NCBI RefSeq assembly: GCF_000801955.1
Contig: NZ_JSZO01000011.1
Coordinates: 62,001 to 126,000 of the forward strand
Source of the DNA: Ralstonia sp. A12
GTDB taxonomy: Bacteria; Pseudomonadota; Gammaproteobacteria; Burkholderiales; Burkholderiaceae
Reading direction: 5' to 3'
DNA: 64,000 nucleotides
Of the stretch, positions 18,541-27,664 are shown in pieces. A program made the position numbers and the translations under genes. Each line of letters opens with the position of its first letter. Within the stretch, counting starts at the first letter, position 1. A model generated the notes under the pieces. The model saw only the letters and a program-made list of their open reading frames with translations, was not told the DNA's origin and made no database searches.

Positions 18541-18966
18541 CTAGCCATCCAGCCCAGTAAGCCGATCTCGCAGCAGCGGCCAAGCTTCATCAAGATACTT
18601 GCGGGCGTCTTCGCTTTCCTTTGCGGCTTCCTGCAACAAGGCCTCAATGGACGTATTGTGCGTGGCGGTCTTTGCTGTGAGAGCCAAGTCGACTAGCCTG
18701 AGCGCGCCAATGAAGAGCGAATCATCTTGCCGGCTGCCTTGCACCACCGGCACCTCTCCATCTCCGAATAGCGGCCCGTGCCACGACTGAAGCAGATTGA
18801 GGACACTACCACCGACTCGATATGCGGCATCAGAGGGCTCATAAGCCTTCAGTTCATCTGGAGGAACGCTCACGATCAACTGAAATGGAATATCCGGTCC
18901 TTTGGCTCTTGCAATGCAAAGATCACCTTCTTGGCTCAGGTAAATTTCCAAATGAGGTACTTTCAT
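18541..18966 (-). CDS. Candidate immunity protein directly downstream of the Rhs gene
   Basis: A 141-residue soluble acidic protein (MKVPHLEIYLSQEGDLCIA, then HGPLFGDGEVPVVQGSRQDD and a helical end). The ATG at 18966 lies seven bases after the Rhs stop, the usual place for the cognate immunity gene of a polymorphic toxin; an ATG seven codons earlier would overlap the Rhs gene. No family is recognised. The link to the Rhs C-terminal Cys-rich segment is inferred only from position. Confidence 0.6.
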   Translation of the reverse strand: MKVPHLEIYLSQEGDLCIARAKGPDIPFQLIVSVPPDELKAYEPSDAAYRVGGSVLNLLQSWHGPLFGDGEVPVVQGSRQDDSLFIGALRLVDLALTAKTATHNTSIEALLQEAAKESEDARKYLDEAWPLLRDRLTGLDG

Positions 18967-18973
18967 ATCAACT

Positions 18974-21595
18974 CTATTTCCCATCACATTGCATCATGCA
19001 CTGACGAAGATATTCGCCTGCTCGGTCCACACACTCTTTATACCCAGGTTTTCCCCAAAAGATATGAGCGATACTGCAGTTCTTCACATCATCTTCATGT
19101 TGGGTCACACAATCTTGTTTACACGCTTCACGAGTTGTATCACCACCACGACATACTGCGCCTCCGCTGGCGCTTCCGATCCGCTCTAGTTGTCTTCTCG
19201 CTCTCGAACGAAGGTCGGGCCGAACATGATCACGAGAGTTTTGGTCAACCAGATCCTCAGGGTACGCGGATCGATTGCCGCTTGGTGAACCACTCGAAAT
19301 GGGCGGAGATAGTTGGTAAATGCTGGACATCGCATCGCCCCCTACGGGAGGGACTTGCGCGTGGGCGGACTGGATGATTGCGGACAACCATTGTTTGATC
19401 CAGTTCAGCACGGCATTCCAAGCACGCACTGCAGTGTCGTGGACGGTCTGCAGGCTCGTTGGAGGCGCAGTTTCTAGCTTACCTTGGGGCACGGCCAATG
19501 ATGAGACCACACCGGTTTGAACACTGCTTTCAGACACAGTCAAATTAGCCAGAATCTCAGTTAGGCGATGCGCAGAATCGTAGACCCATCGCATTGCCAA
19601 ATCTTGAGGCCCGAGCATGGCGGTGCGCTGCCCAACCACATCGTATTCGTATCGGATTTGCTGCCCGCCTAGATCGTAGGTGGTTAACCACCCGCGCACG
19701 TTGTAGCTGAGCTTGATAGTGATGCCATTCACATCGATAGCCTCCCGCACACGCCCCGCGCTGTCGTACTGCGTGATCCGCCCAGTCTTACCCTCCGGAT
19801 TGGTCAACGTCAGCAAATTGCCCTGAGCATCATAAGTGAGCGTCCATGTACCGGTGACAACTTGATCTGTCCGCTCTGCTGCAGTTAGAACGTGTCCGCT
19901 ATCGTCGTAGGTCCAGTCTGTGCGCTGGAGGGGCCCAGAAGCCGCAGCCCCAAAACCCTGGCTACCGTTGGCATCACCAGTCGGCGTCACCGAATGCGAA
20001 AGCAGATTCCCATTCGCATCGTAGGAAAACGCTTCAATCTGATACGGCGCAGCGACACGAGTGACCAGCCATTACTGCGCATCCCACTCCGTTGTAGTGG
20101 TCTTCGCATCCGCAGTCCCAGCCCCGACTACCCGCTGGGTCTCACGGCCAAGGGCGTCATAGCTATACGCCGTTGTGGAACCGTCATAACCCGTCTTACT
20201 CGTCGGGTTGTTGTTGGCGTCGTAGCTGGTACTTTGCGCAGTACTACCGCAAGTCGGGCAGGGCGCCGACACCCCCGTAGGCAACAGCACACCGTTCTGC
20301 TTGAGGAAGTTGTACGTGCTGGTCGTGCCTGACGGCTGCGTGACGATCGTCTGGTTATTCGCTTGGTACTGGAACTGATACCGATCCGTGCCACCCGTCA
20401 ACTCACTTGTAATAGCCCGCCCCTGATCGTCATAGGCATAGGTGGCATATCGCACACCAGCTTCGTCGATCACGCCCGTCAGAGCAGTCGGGAAACGCGA
20501 GTCTTCATACACATACTGCCGCACGGTGTTGTCCGGCCAGGTGACCGAGGACAACATGCTGGTTGCGTTATACGAGTACTTCGTCACAGCGCCGTCTGGC
20601 GCAGTGATGCTGGACACGCGGTTTTGCGTGTCATAGGCCAGGGTCAGGCTGCGTCCGCTCGGAGCCGTGACTTGGGTAAGTTGGGCCTTAGCGTTGTAGG
20701 TGAGCGTCGTCGTACGGCCATTCCGTTCGCGCACGGATAGCAATCTTCCGCTTGCGTCGTAACTCTCGACCGCACCAGTGTTTGTCCCCCCATATTGCCA
20801 GCCGGTCACTTTGCCATTGGCGTCCGTCAGCGGCTGCAACGTGTCTTGCGTACCGGTTGCGCCCCAACGCGTCCCGGTCTTCTGAAAAACCAGGATCGAG
20901 CCATCGTTTCGGAGTGCGGAAATTTCTGCCTGCACATAGGGAAGAAGACTTGTGTCAAGCCGGCGCTGCCAATTGAATAGCCATTGGCCAGCGCCCCCAC
21001 TTGATCCAAATACACTGAAAGAACGATACGAACGCGTTACCGGTAGATCCGTGCTGCCGCCGTCTGATTCAGTCACAATCTTGGTACCGGTGCCCGGGAT
21101 AACGGGATGGCTGATTGCGCAGGCTTGCACCGGCGGGCGCGATACTACACATGCCCCATCCGGCTGAAAGGTGTACCCACTTGCACATCTAGGCCAACGC
21201 CCCGCTGTCGCAATCTGACCGCCATTAGGGCTATTGCACTTGTAGGCCCACGCGCTCCAAAAAGACGCCCCCCCATAAGCAACACCGTTGCGATTCGCCC
21301 AATCCGCACACGCGGCGTCAGGCGAAGCGAAGTCGCCAGCATCGACATTCCACAACTCCCCTGCGGACTGAGCGTTAGAAACCGTACTCAGGCCACTTGC
21401 AAGCATTGCCACCAGTAGCACACGACCCAGGCGGACACCGACCGAGATACGCGCGCGGTGATGGGGACGGTGGCCCAACGTGCTGCGGTTACCAGAATGC
21501 CGTCTGCAGCCAAGTACCTTTGCCCCCAGCCCGCTCGATGCCTGGACCAAGCTCGACACTGTGGGCCAAAGCCACTTCTTCACAAATTGCTGCAT
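18974..21595 (-). pseudogene. Rhs/YD-repeat protein with in-frame stop codon
   Basis: Together 873 codons: an N-terminal stretch with a Sec-like signal (VLLVAMLASGLSTVSNAQS), a Cys-containing domain (about residues 75-160), then many YD repeats (for example YDASGRLLSVRERNGRTT, YDALGRETQRVVG). A TAA at 20072-20074 interrupts the frame after TEWDAQ; the same frame continues as WLVTRVAAPYQIEAFSYDAN through more YD repeats, so one base change would restore it. The C-terminus lacks the usual hyperconserved Rhs core and ends in a short Cys-rich tail (six Cys in the last 54 residues). A 12-G tract lies 117 bases upstream. It could be read as two proteins, but a nonsense pseudogene is simplest. Confidence 0.8.
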
Positions 21596-21711
21596 CCCAT
21601 CCCCTGCCTTATTTCTTTTGTCGGAGACGTGACTCTCTGGACGGCTCTTGCCTTCGGCAAGTCAGATTTTCTTCAATCTGAATTCAGAAATACTTCCATC
21701 GAGCAATGCAA

Positions 21712-21723
21712 GGGGGGGGGGGG
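21712..21723. repeat. Homopolymer of 12 G upstream of the Rhs gene
   Basis: Twelve consecutive G on the plus strand lie 117 bases upstream of the Rhs start, in its likely promoter/leader region. Tracts of this length are prone to slipped-strand length change. An inverted repeat (TCAGATT/AATCTGA, 21662-21681) lies between the tract and the gene. Confidence 0.9.
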
Positions 21724-22021
21724 CTGACACCACGTGCTTCGGCAGTGTGTGCGAGACGACGAGGGCATGTTGCCGGTGACATCGACAGTTTTCGTATCCC
21801 CGCAGCAACTGTCTCGCTCAGTACACTCAGTACATTTAGAGGTTGGCGAGGGGGGCGCCACACCGATGATGTTGGCATCACCGCGAACTCGGTCGGCTAG
21901 CGTGGGCTGGTGCGGTTCAACCCAGCCAAGCTCCAAGCGAGGCGTAAGCGTCATGTCTCATGGAGACCCGGCGGCGCGCATCACAGCTTCCACACCCCCC
22001 GTTGGGAGGGTATTTCAAAGA

Positions 22022-22044
22022 AAAGCCGCCTTTTGGGCGGCTTT
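22022..22044 (+). terminator. Terminator-like hairpin upstream of flhA
   Basis: AAAGCCGCC and GGCGGCTTT pair around a TTTTG loop, flanked by A-rich and T/C-rich sequence. It lies 75 bases before the flhA ATG. It may insulate flhA from the Rhs island or act as an attenuator. The 21596-22019 stretch otherwise holds no gene I can support. Confidence 0.5.
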
Positions 22045-22119
22045 CTCGCTTCTTCGATTTGGCGGCTTCCCCGGCAAGATGGCATCCATCAAAAAGCCCC
22101 CCGCTGCCCGCCTCTCCAG

Positions 22120-24219
22120 ATGAACGCCGCACTGCTCCGAGTCTCCAGCTTCCTGCGTCAGGGCGACTATCGCTCCGCCGCCGGCCCGGTGCTCATCATC
22201 CTGATCCTGGCGATGATGGTGCTGCCGCTGCCGCCGTTCATCCTGGACTTGCTGTTCACGTTCAACATCGCGCTGTCGATCATCGTGCTGCTGATCAGCA
22301 TGCACACGCTGCGGCCGCTGGATTTCTCGTCGTTCCCCAGCATCCTGCTGATCACCACGCTGATGCGGCTGTCGCTCAACGTGGCTTCCACCCGCGTGGT
22401 GCTGATGGAAGGCCACACCGGCCCCGACGCCGCCGGCAAGGTGATTGAGGCCTTCGGCCACTTCCTGGTGGGCGGCAACTACACCGTCGGCATCGTGCTG
22501 TTCGTCATCCTGGTCATCATCAACTTCATGGTGATCAGCAAGGGCGCAGGCCGGATCGCCGAGGTCAGTGCACGCTTCACGCTGGATGCCATGCCCGGCA
22601 AGCAGATGGCGATCGACGCCGACCTGAACGCCGGCCTGATCCGTGAAGACGAAGCCCGCAAGCGCCGCACGACCATCGCCCAGGAAGCCGAATTCTTCGG
22701 TTCCATGGACGGTGCCAGCAAGTTTGTGCGCGGGGATTCGGTGGCGGGTATCGCCATTCTGCTGATCAACATCATCGGCGGGCTGGCTGTGGGCGTGCTC
22801 CAGCACAACATGGACATCGGCCACGCCGCTACCAACTACACGCTGCTGACCATCGGTGACGGCCTGGTCGCGCAGATTCCGGCGCTGGTGATCTCCACCG
22901 CAGCCGGCATCATGGTCAGCCGGGTGTCGACCGACAAGGACGTCGGCCAGCAACTGTCGAGCGAGCTGTTTGCCATGCCGATGGTGCTGATGACCACCGC
23001 CGGCGTGCTCGGCCTGCTGGGTCTGGTGCCGGGCATGCCGCACATCCCATTCATTCTGTTTGGCGGCGGTCTGGGCTATCTGGGCTGGTATCTGAAGAAG
23101 CAGCGCGCGATTCCCGAGCCGGAACCGGTGTTGCAGGCCATCGCCCCCGTCGACACGCCCGAGGCAAGCTGGGACGACGTGTCGTGGGTCGACGTGCTGG
23201 GCTTGGAGATCGGTTACCGCCTGATCCCGCTGGTCGACAAGAGCCAGGATGGCGAGCTGCTGCGCCGCATCAAGGGCATCCGCAAGAAATTCACGCAGGA
23301 CATGGGCTTCCTGGCGCCGGTTGTGCACATTCGCGACAACCTGGAGCTGGGCCCGTCGTCGTACCGCATCACGCTCAAGGGCGTGGAAATCGGGCAGGGC
23401 GAGGTGCAGCAGGGCAAGTTCCTGGCCATCAACCCGGGCGGTCAAGACGGGCGCCTGGGCACGCAACTGCCCGGCACGCCTACCGTGGACCCGACCTTCG
23501 GCCTGCCGGCCATGTGGATCACCGCCGATGTGCGCGATCGCGCGCAGGCCGAGGGTTATACCGTGGTCGATTGCAGCACGGTCATCGCCACGCACGTCAA
23601 TCAGTTGATTTACACCCATAGCACCGAGCTTCTCGGCCGTTTGGAAGTGCAGCAGTTGCTCGATCATTTGGCCAAGGAAGCACCGAAGCTGGTCGAAGAC
23701 GTCGTGCCCAAGCTGTTGCCCGTCGCGACCGTGCAGAAGGTGCTGCAGAACCTGCTGGACGAAGGCCTGCATATCCGCGACATCCGCACCATCGTCGAGA
23801 CGCTGGCGGAGCACGGAGGCAGGACGCAAGACCCCGCCGAACTCACCGCCGCCGTGCGGATCGCGCTGGGCCGGGCGATTGCCCAGCACCTGTTCCCGAC
23901 CAAGAACGAAATGCAGGTCGTCACGCTCGACCCGAATCTGGAGAACATCTTGCTGCAAAGCATCGTTGGCGCTCATGGTGGCTCGGCCGCCCCGATTGAA
24001 CCGCAACTGGCTGACTCGCTCATGCAAGCGGCCGCGGATTCGTCGCGCCAATACGAACAGATGGGCCAGACGGGCGTCCTGCTCGTGCCGCCCGCGCTGC
24101 GCCCCATGCTGGCCCGCTTGTTCAAGCGTGCCGCACCCAGCCTGCGCGTGCTGTCACACGCTGAAATTCCAGATCACCGAACGATTAAGGTTGTCGCCAT
24201 GCTTGGAGGCCGCGCATGA
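22120..24219 (+). CDS. flhA: FlhA, flagellar export gate protein
   Basis: FlhA is the large export-gate subunit of the flagellar secretion apparatus, with a membrane half and a cytoplasmic substrate-docking half. The N-terminal half has about eight membrane segments (VLIILILAMMVLPLPPFILD, LSIIVLLISMHTL) and the conserved loop AIDADLNAGLIREDEARKRR. The C-terminal domain runs from about residue 350. The ATG at 22120 gives 699 residues, the family's normal length; a longer frame from 21910 adds low-complexity sequence over the upstream hairpin. The stop overlaps the flhF start (ATGA). Confidence 0.96.
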   Translation: MNAALLRVSSFLRQGDYRSAAGPVLIILILAMMVLPLPPFILDLLFTFNIALSIIVLLISMHTLRPLDFSSFPSILLITTLMRLSLNVASTRVVLMEGHTGPDAAGKVIEAFGHFLVGGNYTVGIVLFVILVIINFMVISKGAGRIAEVSARFTLDAMPGKQMAIDADLNAGLIREDEARKRRTTIAQEAEFFGSMDGASKFVRGDSVAGIAILLINIIGGLAVGVLQHNMDIGHAATNYTLLTIGDGLVAQIPALVISTAAGIMVSRVSTDKDVGQQLSSELFAMPMVLMTTAGVLGLLGLVPGMPHIPFILFGGGLGYLGWYLKKQRAIPEPEPVLQAIAPVDTPEASWDDVSWVDVLGLEIGYRLIPLVDKSQDGELLRRIKGIRKKFTQDMGFLAPVVHIRDNLELGPSSYRITLKGVEIGQGEVQQGKFLAINPGGQDGRLGTQLPGTPTVDPTFGLPAMWITADVRDRAQAEGYTVVDCSTVIATHVNQLIYTHSTELLGRLEVQQLLDHLAKEAPKLVEDVVPKLLPVATVQKVLQNLLDEGLHIRDIRTIVETLAEHGGRTQDPAELTAAVRIALGRAIAQHLFPTKNEMQVVTLDPNLENILLQSIVGAHGGSAAPIEPQLADSLMQAAADSSRQYEQMGQTGVLLVPPALRPMLARLFKRAAPSLRVLSHAEIPDHRTIKVVAMLGGRA

Positions 24220-26084
24220 AAATGCATCGATTCACCGGACTGACGTCGCGCGACGTGTTGCGTAAAGTGCGCGACCAGTTGGGCGACGACGCGCTGATCC
24301 TCTCGAACCGCGCCGTGCCCGGCGGCATCGAGGTCATCGCCGCCTCCGATACGCACCTGGATGCGCTGGTCGATACCCACTCGACCGCGCCCAAGGCTGC
24401 GCAACGCCGCCCAAGCATGCCAGCCCCGATTCCCGAGCCTGCACCGGTGGCCGAGGTTGCCGCCCAGGCACCTGCCGAGCCGCAAGCGCAGGTTTCGACC
24501 CCGGTTGAAGCCTCGGCTACACCCAACGCACTGGCCCGCCTGCGCAACCGCTTTACCGCCGCACGCCGTGTTGCCGCAGCCCAGGCTCCGGCACAGGACG
24601 ACGCTTCGGCCACACCGACGGCCGGCCGCAAGCTGCAGGCGCGTGTGGATGACGATGTGGTGCTCGGCGCATCGGAAGAGTTGCTGGGTGTGGACCCGCT
24701 GGTGGCCTCTACCCGCATGCTGGCTGGCCTGTCGCTGGATCGCGCCAACGCTGATATTGCCGAGACGGCCGCCCAGACGCTGGCCAGCACCGCCCAGTTC
24801 ATCGCCCGCCGCACCGTGGTGCCGGAAGACGAACCGGTCGAACAGATCAAGCGCCCGGCCGCACGCCGCGAGCAGGATGATCAGCCGACCACGCTGCGCT
24901 CGTTTGCTGAGCGTGTCGAAGCCCAGGCCCGCGCAGCACGTGCTGAGCAGCAGGCTGCCCGCCCGCAACCGCAAGTTGAGACCGCCAAGCCGGCCGACAT
25001 CTTCGTCCGCATGGAGGATTCGATGGCTAAACCTGATGCCCAGCAAGACACGCAGCGCGAAGACAGCAGCCTGCAGCGCTCGGCCATCAAGGCAGACATT
25101 AAGGCCGAAACCGATGCCATGACTCGCCGCATGGTCAGCGAGATCGACGTGCTCAAGAGCACGCTGAACGACGCCATGTCGAGCCTGGCCTCGCTGGGCG
25201 TGAAGCTGGGCGACCCGGTGCGCACGCGCCTGTTCCAGACCATGCTGAACGCGGGTTTCTCGGCGCAGCTCACGCGCTACGTGCTGGAGAACATGCCCCA
25301 GCACGACACGTATGAGGGGGCGCTGGACTTCGTGCAGCGCGCCATTGAAAAGAACCTGACCACGGTGTCGGATGAAAACAGCCTGCTCGACCAGGGCGGC
25401 GTGTTTGCCCTGATGGGCCCGACCGGCGTGGGCAAGACCACGACCACCGCCAAGCTGGCTGCACGCTTCGTGCTGCGTCACGGCGCCTCGCGCGTGGCAC
25501 TGCTCTCGACCGACAGCTACCGGATCGGCGGCCACGAACAACTGCGCATCTACGGCAAGATCCTGGGCGTCTCGGTGCACGCCGTGAAAGACGCGCAAGA
25601 CCTGAGCCTGGCGCTCAACGATCTGCGTGAGAAGCACGTTGTGCTGATCGACACCATCGGCATGAGCCAGCGTGACCGCGCCGTGTCCGAACAAATGGCG
25701 ATGCTGCACGCCGTGGGCCCGTCCATCAAACGCCTGCTGCTGCTCAATGCTGCAAGCAACGGCAAGACGCTCGATGAAGTGGTCGGCGCCTACCGTGACG
25801 CCAACCTGGCCGGCTGCATCCTGACCAAGATCGACGAGGCCGCCTCGGTGGGCCACGCGATGGACGTGATGATTCGCCGCCGCCTGCCGCTGCACTACGT
25901 GTCGTACGGCCAGCGTGTGCCGGAGGACATTGCAGTACCGAACAAGAAGCTGCTGATTCACCGCAGCTTCCGTGCAAGTGCCGAGCAATCGTCGTTCGCG
26001 CTGGATTCAGATGAATCGCTGCTGGTGGCGCAAGGCGCCGCACGCAGCCGCGAACCGGGCTTGGCCGCTTTCGATTTCGCATAA
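24216..26084 (+). CDS. flhF: FlhF, SRP-family GTPase for flagellar placement
   Basis: FlhF is a GTPase related to Ffh/FtsY that sets polar flagellar position and number. The 622-residue protein has a start typical of FlhF (MKMHRFTGLTSRDVLRKVR), a long variable Ala/Gln/Arg-rich region (about 55-290), then the NG domain: GPTGVGKTTTTAKLAARF (P-loop), STDSYRIGGHEQLRIYGKIL, DTIGMSQRDR and LTKIDEAASVGHAMDV. It overlaps flhA by four bases and is followed 15 bases later by the flhG-like gene. Confidence 0.95.
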   Translation: MKMHRFTGLTSRDVLRKVRDQLGDDALILSNRAVPGGIEVIAASDTHLDALVDTHSTAPKAAQRRPSMPAPIPEPAPVAEVAAQAPAEPQAQVSTPVEASATPNALARLRNRFTAARRVAAAQAPAQDDASATPTAGRKLQARVDDDVVLGASEELLGVDPLVASTRMLAGLSLDRANADIAETAAQTLASTAQFIARRTVVPEDEPVEQIKRPAARREQDDQPTTLRSFAERVEAQARAARAEQQAARPQPQVETAKPADIFVRMEDSMAKPDAQQDTQREDSSLQRSAIKADIKAETDAMTRRMVSEIDVLKSTLNDAMSSLASLGVKLGDPVRTRLFQTMLNAGFSAQLTRYVLENMPQHDTYEGALDFVQRAIEKNLTTVSDENSLLDQGGVFALMGPTGVGKTTTTAKLAARFVLRHGASRVALLSTDSYRIGGHEQLRIYGKILGVSVHAVKDAQDLSLALNDLREKHVVLIDTIGMSQRDRAVSEQMAMLHAVGPSIKRLLLLNAASNGKTLDEVVGAYRDANLAGCILTKIDEAASVGHAMDVMIRRRLPLHYVSYGQRVPEDIAVPNKKLLIHRSFRASAEQSSFALDSDESLLVAQGAARSREPGLAAFDFA

Positions 26085-26099
26085 CAAAGAGGGGCGACC

Positions 26100-26858
26100 A
26101 TGACGACCCCATTCGCCAAGGACCAAGCCGCCGGGCTGCGTCGCATGCTCGGCCAGGTGGCAAGCCGCCGCGTGCTGGTGATCGGTGCAGAAGAGCAGAT
26201 CGACGACTTTGTCGACAACCTGCGCATTGCGTTGTCGGCCATGGGTCGCGACGCTGCCGTGGTGAGTGCCCAGACCATGCTGGCGGTGGCCGGCATGCTT
26301 GAGCAGCACGACGACAGCGCCGACGTCACCCTGGTGGCCGCGCATTTCGGCAGCCGTGCGCTGGGCACGGTGGCCGAATCCTGCGACGACGTGCTGCTGG
26401 TGTTCTCCGATGGCCCGGAAGGTATCAAGAGCGCGTACACGCTGCTCAAGAAAACCGCTGGGTTGCAAGGTGGCGCAGGCATTCGCACCGTGGTCTGCGG
26501 TGCGCATTCGGTCGACTCTGCGGTGCGCGTGTTCGGCAATCTGGCCAACACGGTGGGGCAGTACCTGAACACCCGCATCGATTTCGCTGGCTATCTGCCG
26601 GAAGACCGGCACGTAGAACTGGCGCTCTCGCTCGGCAAGCCCGTGGCGAGCGCGTTTCCCGCATCGCCTTCGGCCATGGCCTTCCGCCAGCTTGCCGAAG
26701 AGATGCTGAGCTGGGCCAGCGCCGAGGCCCAGGCTGCTGACGACGCAGCGATGGTATCGGCGCAAGCATCGACTCAGACAGCGGTACATGAGTCGGAACA
26801 AACAACGCCGATCCCGACGCCCCGCGCCACCGCGCGCGCGGCCGAGATGGTTTATTGA
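26100..26858 (+). CDS. FlhG/FleN-like protein lacking the Walker A motif
   Basis: A 252-residue protein occupying the flhG position between flhF and fliA. FlhG is a MinD-type ATPase limiting flagellar number, normally with a GKGGVGKT loop near the N-terminus. Here that place reads VLVIGAEEQIDDFVDNLRIA, with no P-loop. The later part keeps MinD-like features such as VAESCDDVLLVFSDGPEGIKSAY and a segment resembling the FlhG C-terminal half (IDFAGYLPEDRHVELALS, QLAEEMLSW). I infer a degenerate, probably non-ATP-hydrolysing FlhG. Clear GGGGCGA ribosome site; ends eight bases before the fliA ATG. Confidence 0.75.
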   Translation: MTTPFAKDQAAGLRRMLGQVASRRVLVIGAEEQIDDFVDNLRIALSAMGRDAAVVSAQTMLAVAGMLEQHDDSADVTLVAAHFGSRALGTVAESCDDVLLVFSDGPEGIKSAYTLLKKTAGLQGGAGIRTVVCGAHSVDSAVRVFGNLANTVGQYLNTRIDFAGYLPEDRHVELALSLGKPVASAFPASPSAMAFRQLAEEMLSWASAEAQAADDAAMVSAQASTQTAVHESEQTTPIPTPRATARAAEMVY

Positions 26859-26866
26859 GGCGCACC

Positions 26867-27628
26867 ATGAACGAAGCGCCAAAGGCAGGCATGGATATGT
26901 ACACCGCAACCGGTCGCAAGACCAAGTCCGACGAGATGGCGACGTACGCACCGCTGGTGCGCCGCATTGCCAACCAGATGATGGTGAAGCTGCCGGCCAG
27001 CGTCGAACTCGACGATCTGATCCAGGCCGGCATGATGGGCTTGCTCGATGCGCTGTCGCGCTATGAAGAAACGCAGGGCGTGCAGTTCGAGTTCTACGCT
27101 GCCCAGCGTATCCGCGGCGCGATCCTCGATGAACTGCGTGGCTCCGACTGGCTGCCGCGCGGCCTGCGCCGCAACGCTCGCACGATCGAGCAGGCGATCC
27201 AGAAGCTGCAGCAGCAGAAGGGCCGCGCGCCCACCGAAACCGAGATTGCCGCCGCACTGGGCATGTCGCTGGCCGACTACCAGAAGCAACTGGTCGACCT
27301 GCAAGGCAGCCAGCTCCTGTACTACGAAGATTTCGACCGCGAAGACGCCGACGCTTTCATCGAGAACCGCGCTGCTGAGAACGATTCCACGCCGCTGGAC
27401 CAGTTGCTGGACCACGACCTGCGTGAATCGGTGGTGGCCGCCATCGAAGGTCTGCCCGAGCGCGAAAAGCTCATGATGAGCCTCTACTACGAGCAGGATC
27501 TGAACCTGCGCGAGATCGGCGCCGTGATGGGCGTGTCGGAATCGCGTGTGTGCCAGATCCACAGCCAGGCTATCGCCCGCATTCGCGCCCGTCTGCGCGA
27601 TCGTGCATGGCTGCCGACACCGACCTGA
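26867..27628 (+). CDS. fliA: FliA, flagellar sigma factor 28
   Basis: A 253-residue sigma-70 family factor that transcribes late flagellar and chemotaxis genes. Region 2 is clear (YAPLVRRIANQMMVKLPASV, LDDLIQAGMMGLLDALSRY, QRIRGAILDELRGSDWLPR), followed by region 3 and region 4 (LPEREKLMMSLYYEQDLNLR, EIGAVMGVSESRVCQIHSQ). The ATG at 26867 with GAGG upstream is preferred to a TTG at 26855. Its targets in this window probably include the promoters at 2650 and 7599. Confidence 0.96.
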   Translation: MNEAPKAGMDMYTATGRKTKSDEMATYAPLVRRIANQMMVKLPASVELDDLIQAGMMGLLDALSRYEETQGVQFEFYAAQRIRGAILDELRGSDWLPRGLRRNARTIEQAIQKLQQQKGRAPTETEIAAALGMSLADYQKQLVDLQGSQLLYYEDFDREDADAFIENRAAENDSTPLDQLLDHDLRESVVAAIEGLPEREKLMMSLYYEQDLNLREIGAVMGVSESRVCQIHSQAIARIRARLRDRAWLPTPT

Positions 27629-27664
27629 TGCCGGCGTAGTCCCGAGCGGTACCTGCCAGAATCT

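Noticed and set aside
21910-22119. 70-residue N-terminal extension of FlhA
   Set aside because: Low-complexity sequence running across a terminator-like hairpin; the ATG at 22120 gives the normal family length.
22015-24051. 678-residue open frame on the minus strand opposite flhA
   Set aside because: High-GC antisense shadow; His/Gln/Asp-rich low-complexity translation, while the plus strand is clear FlhA.
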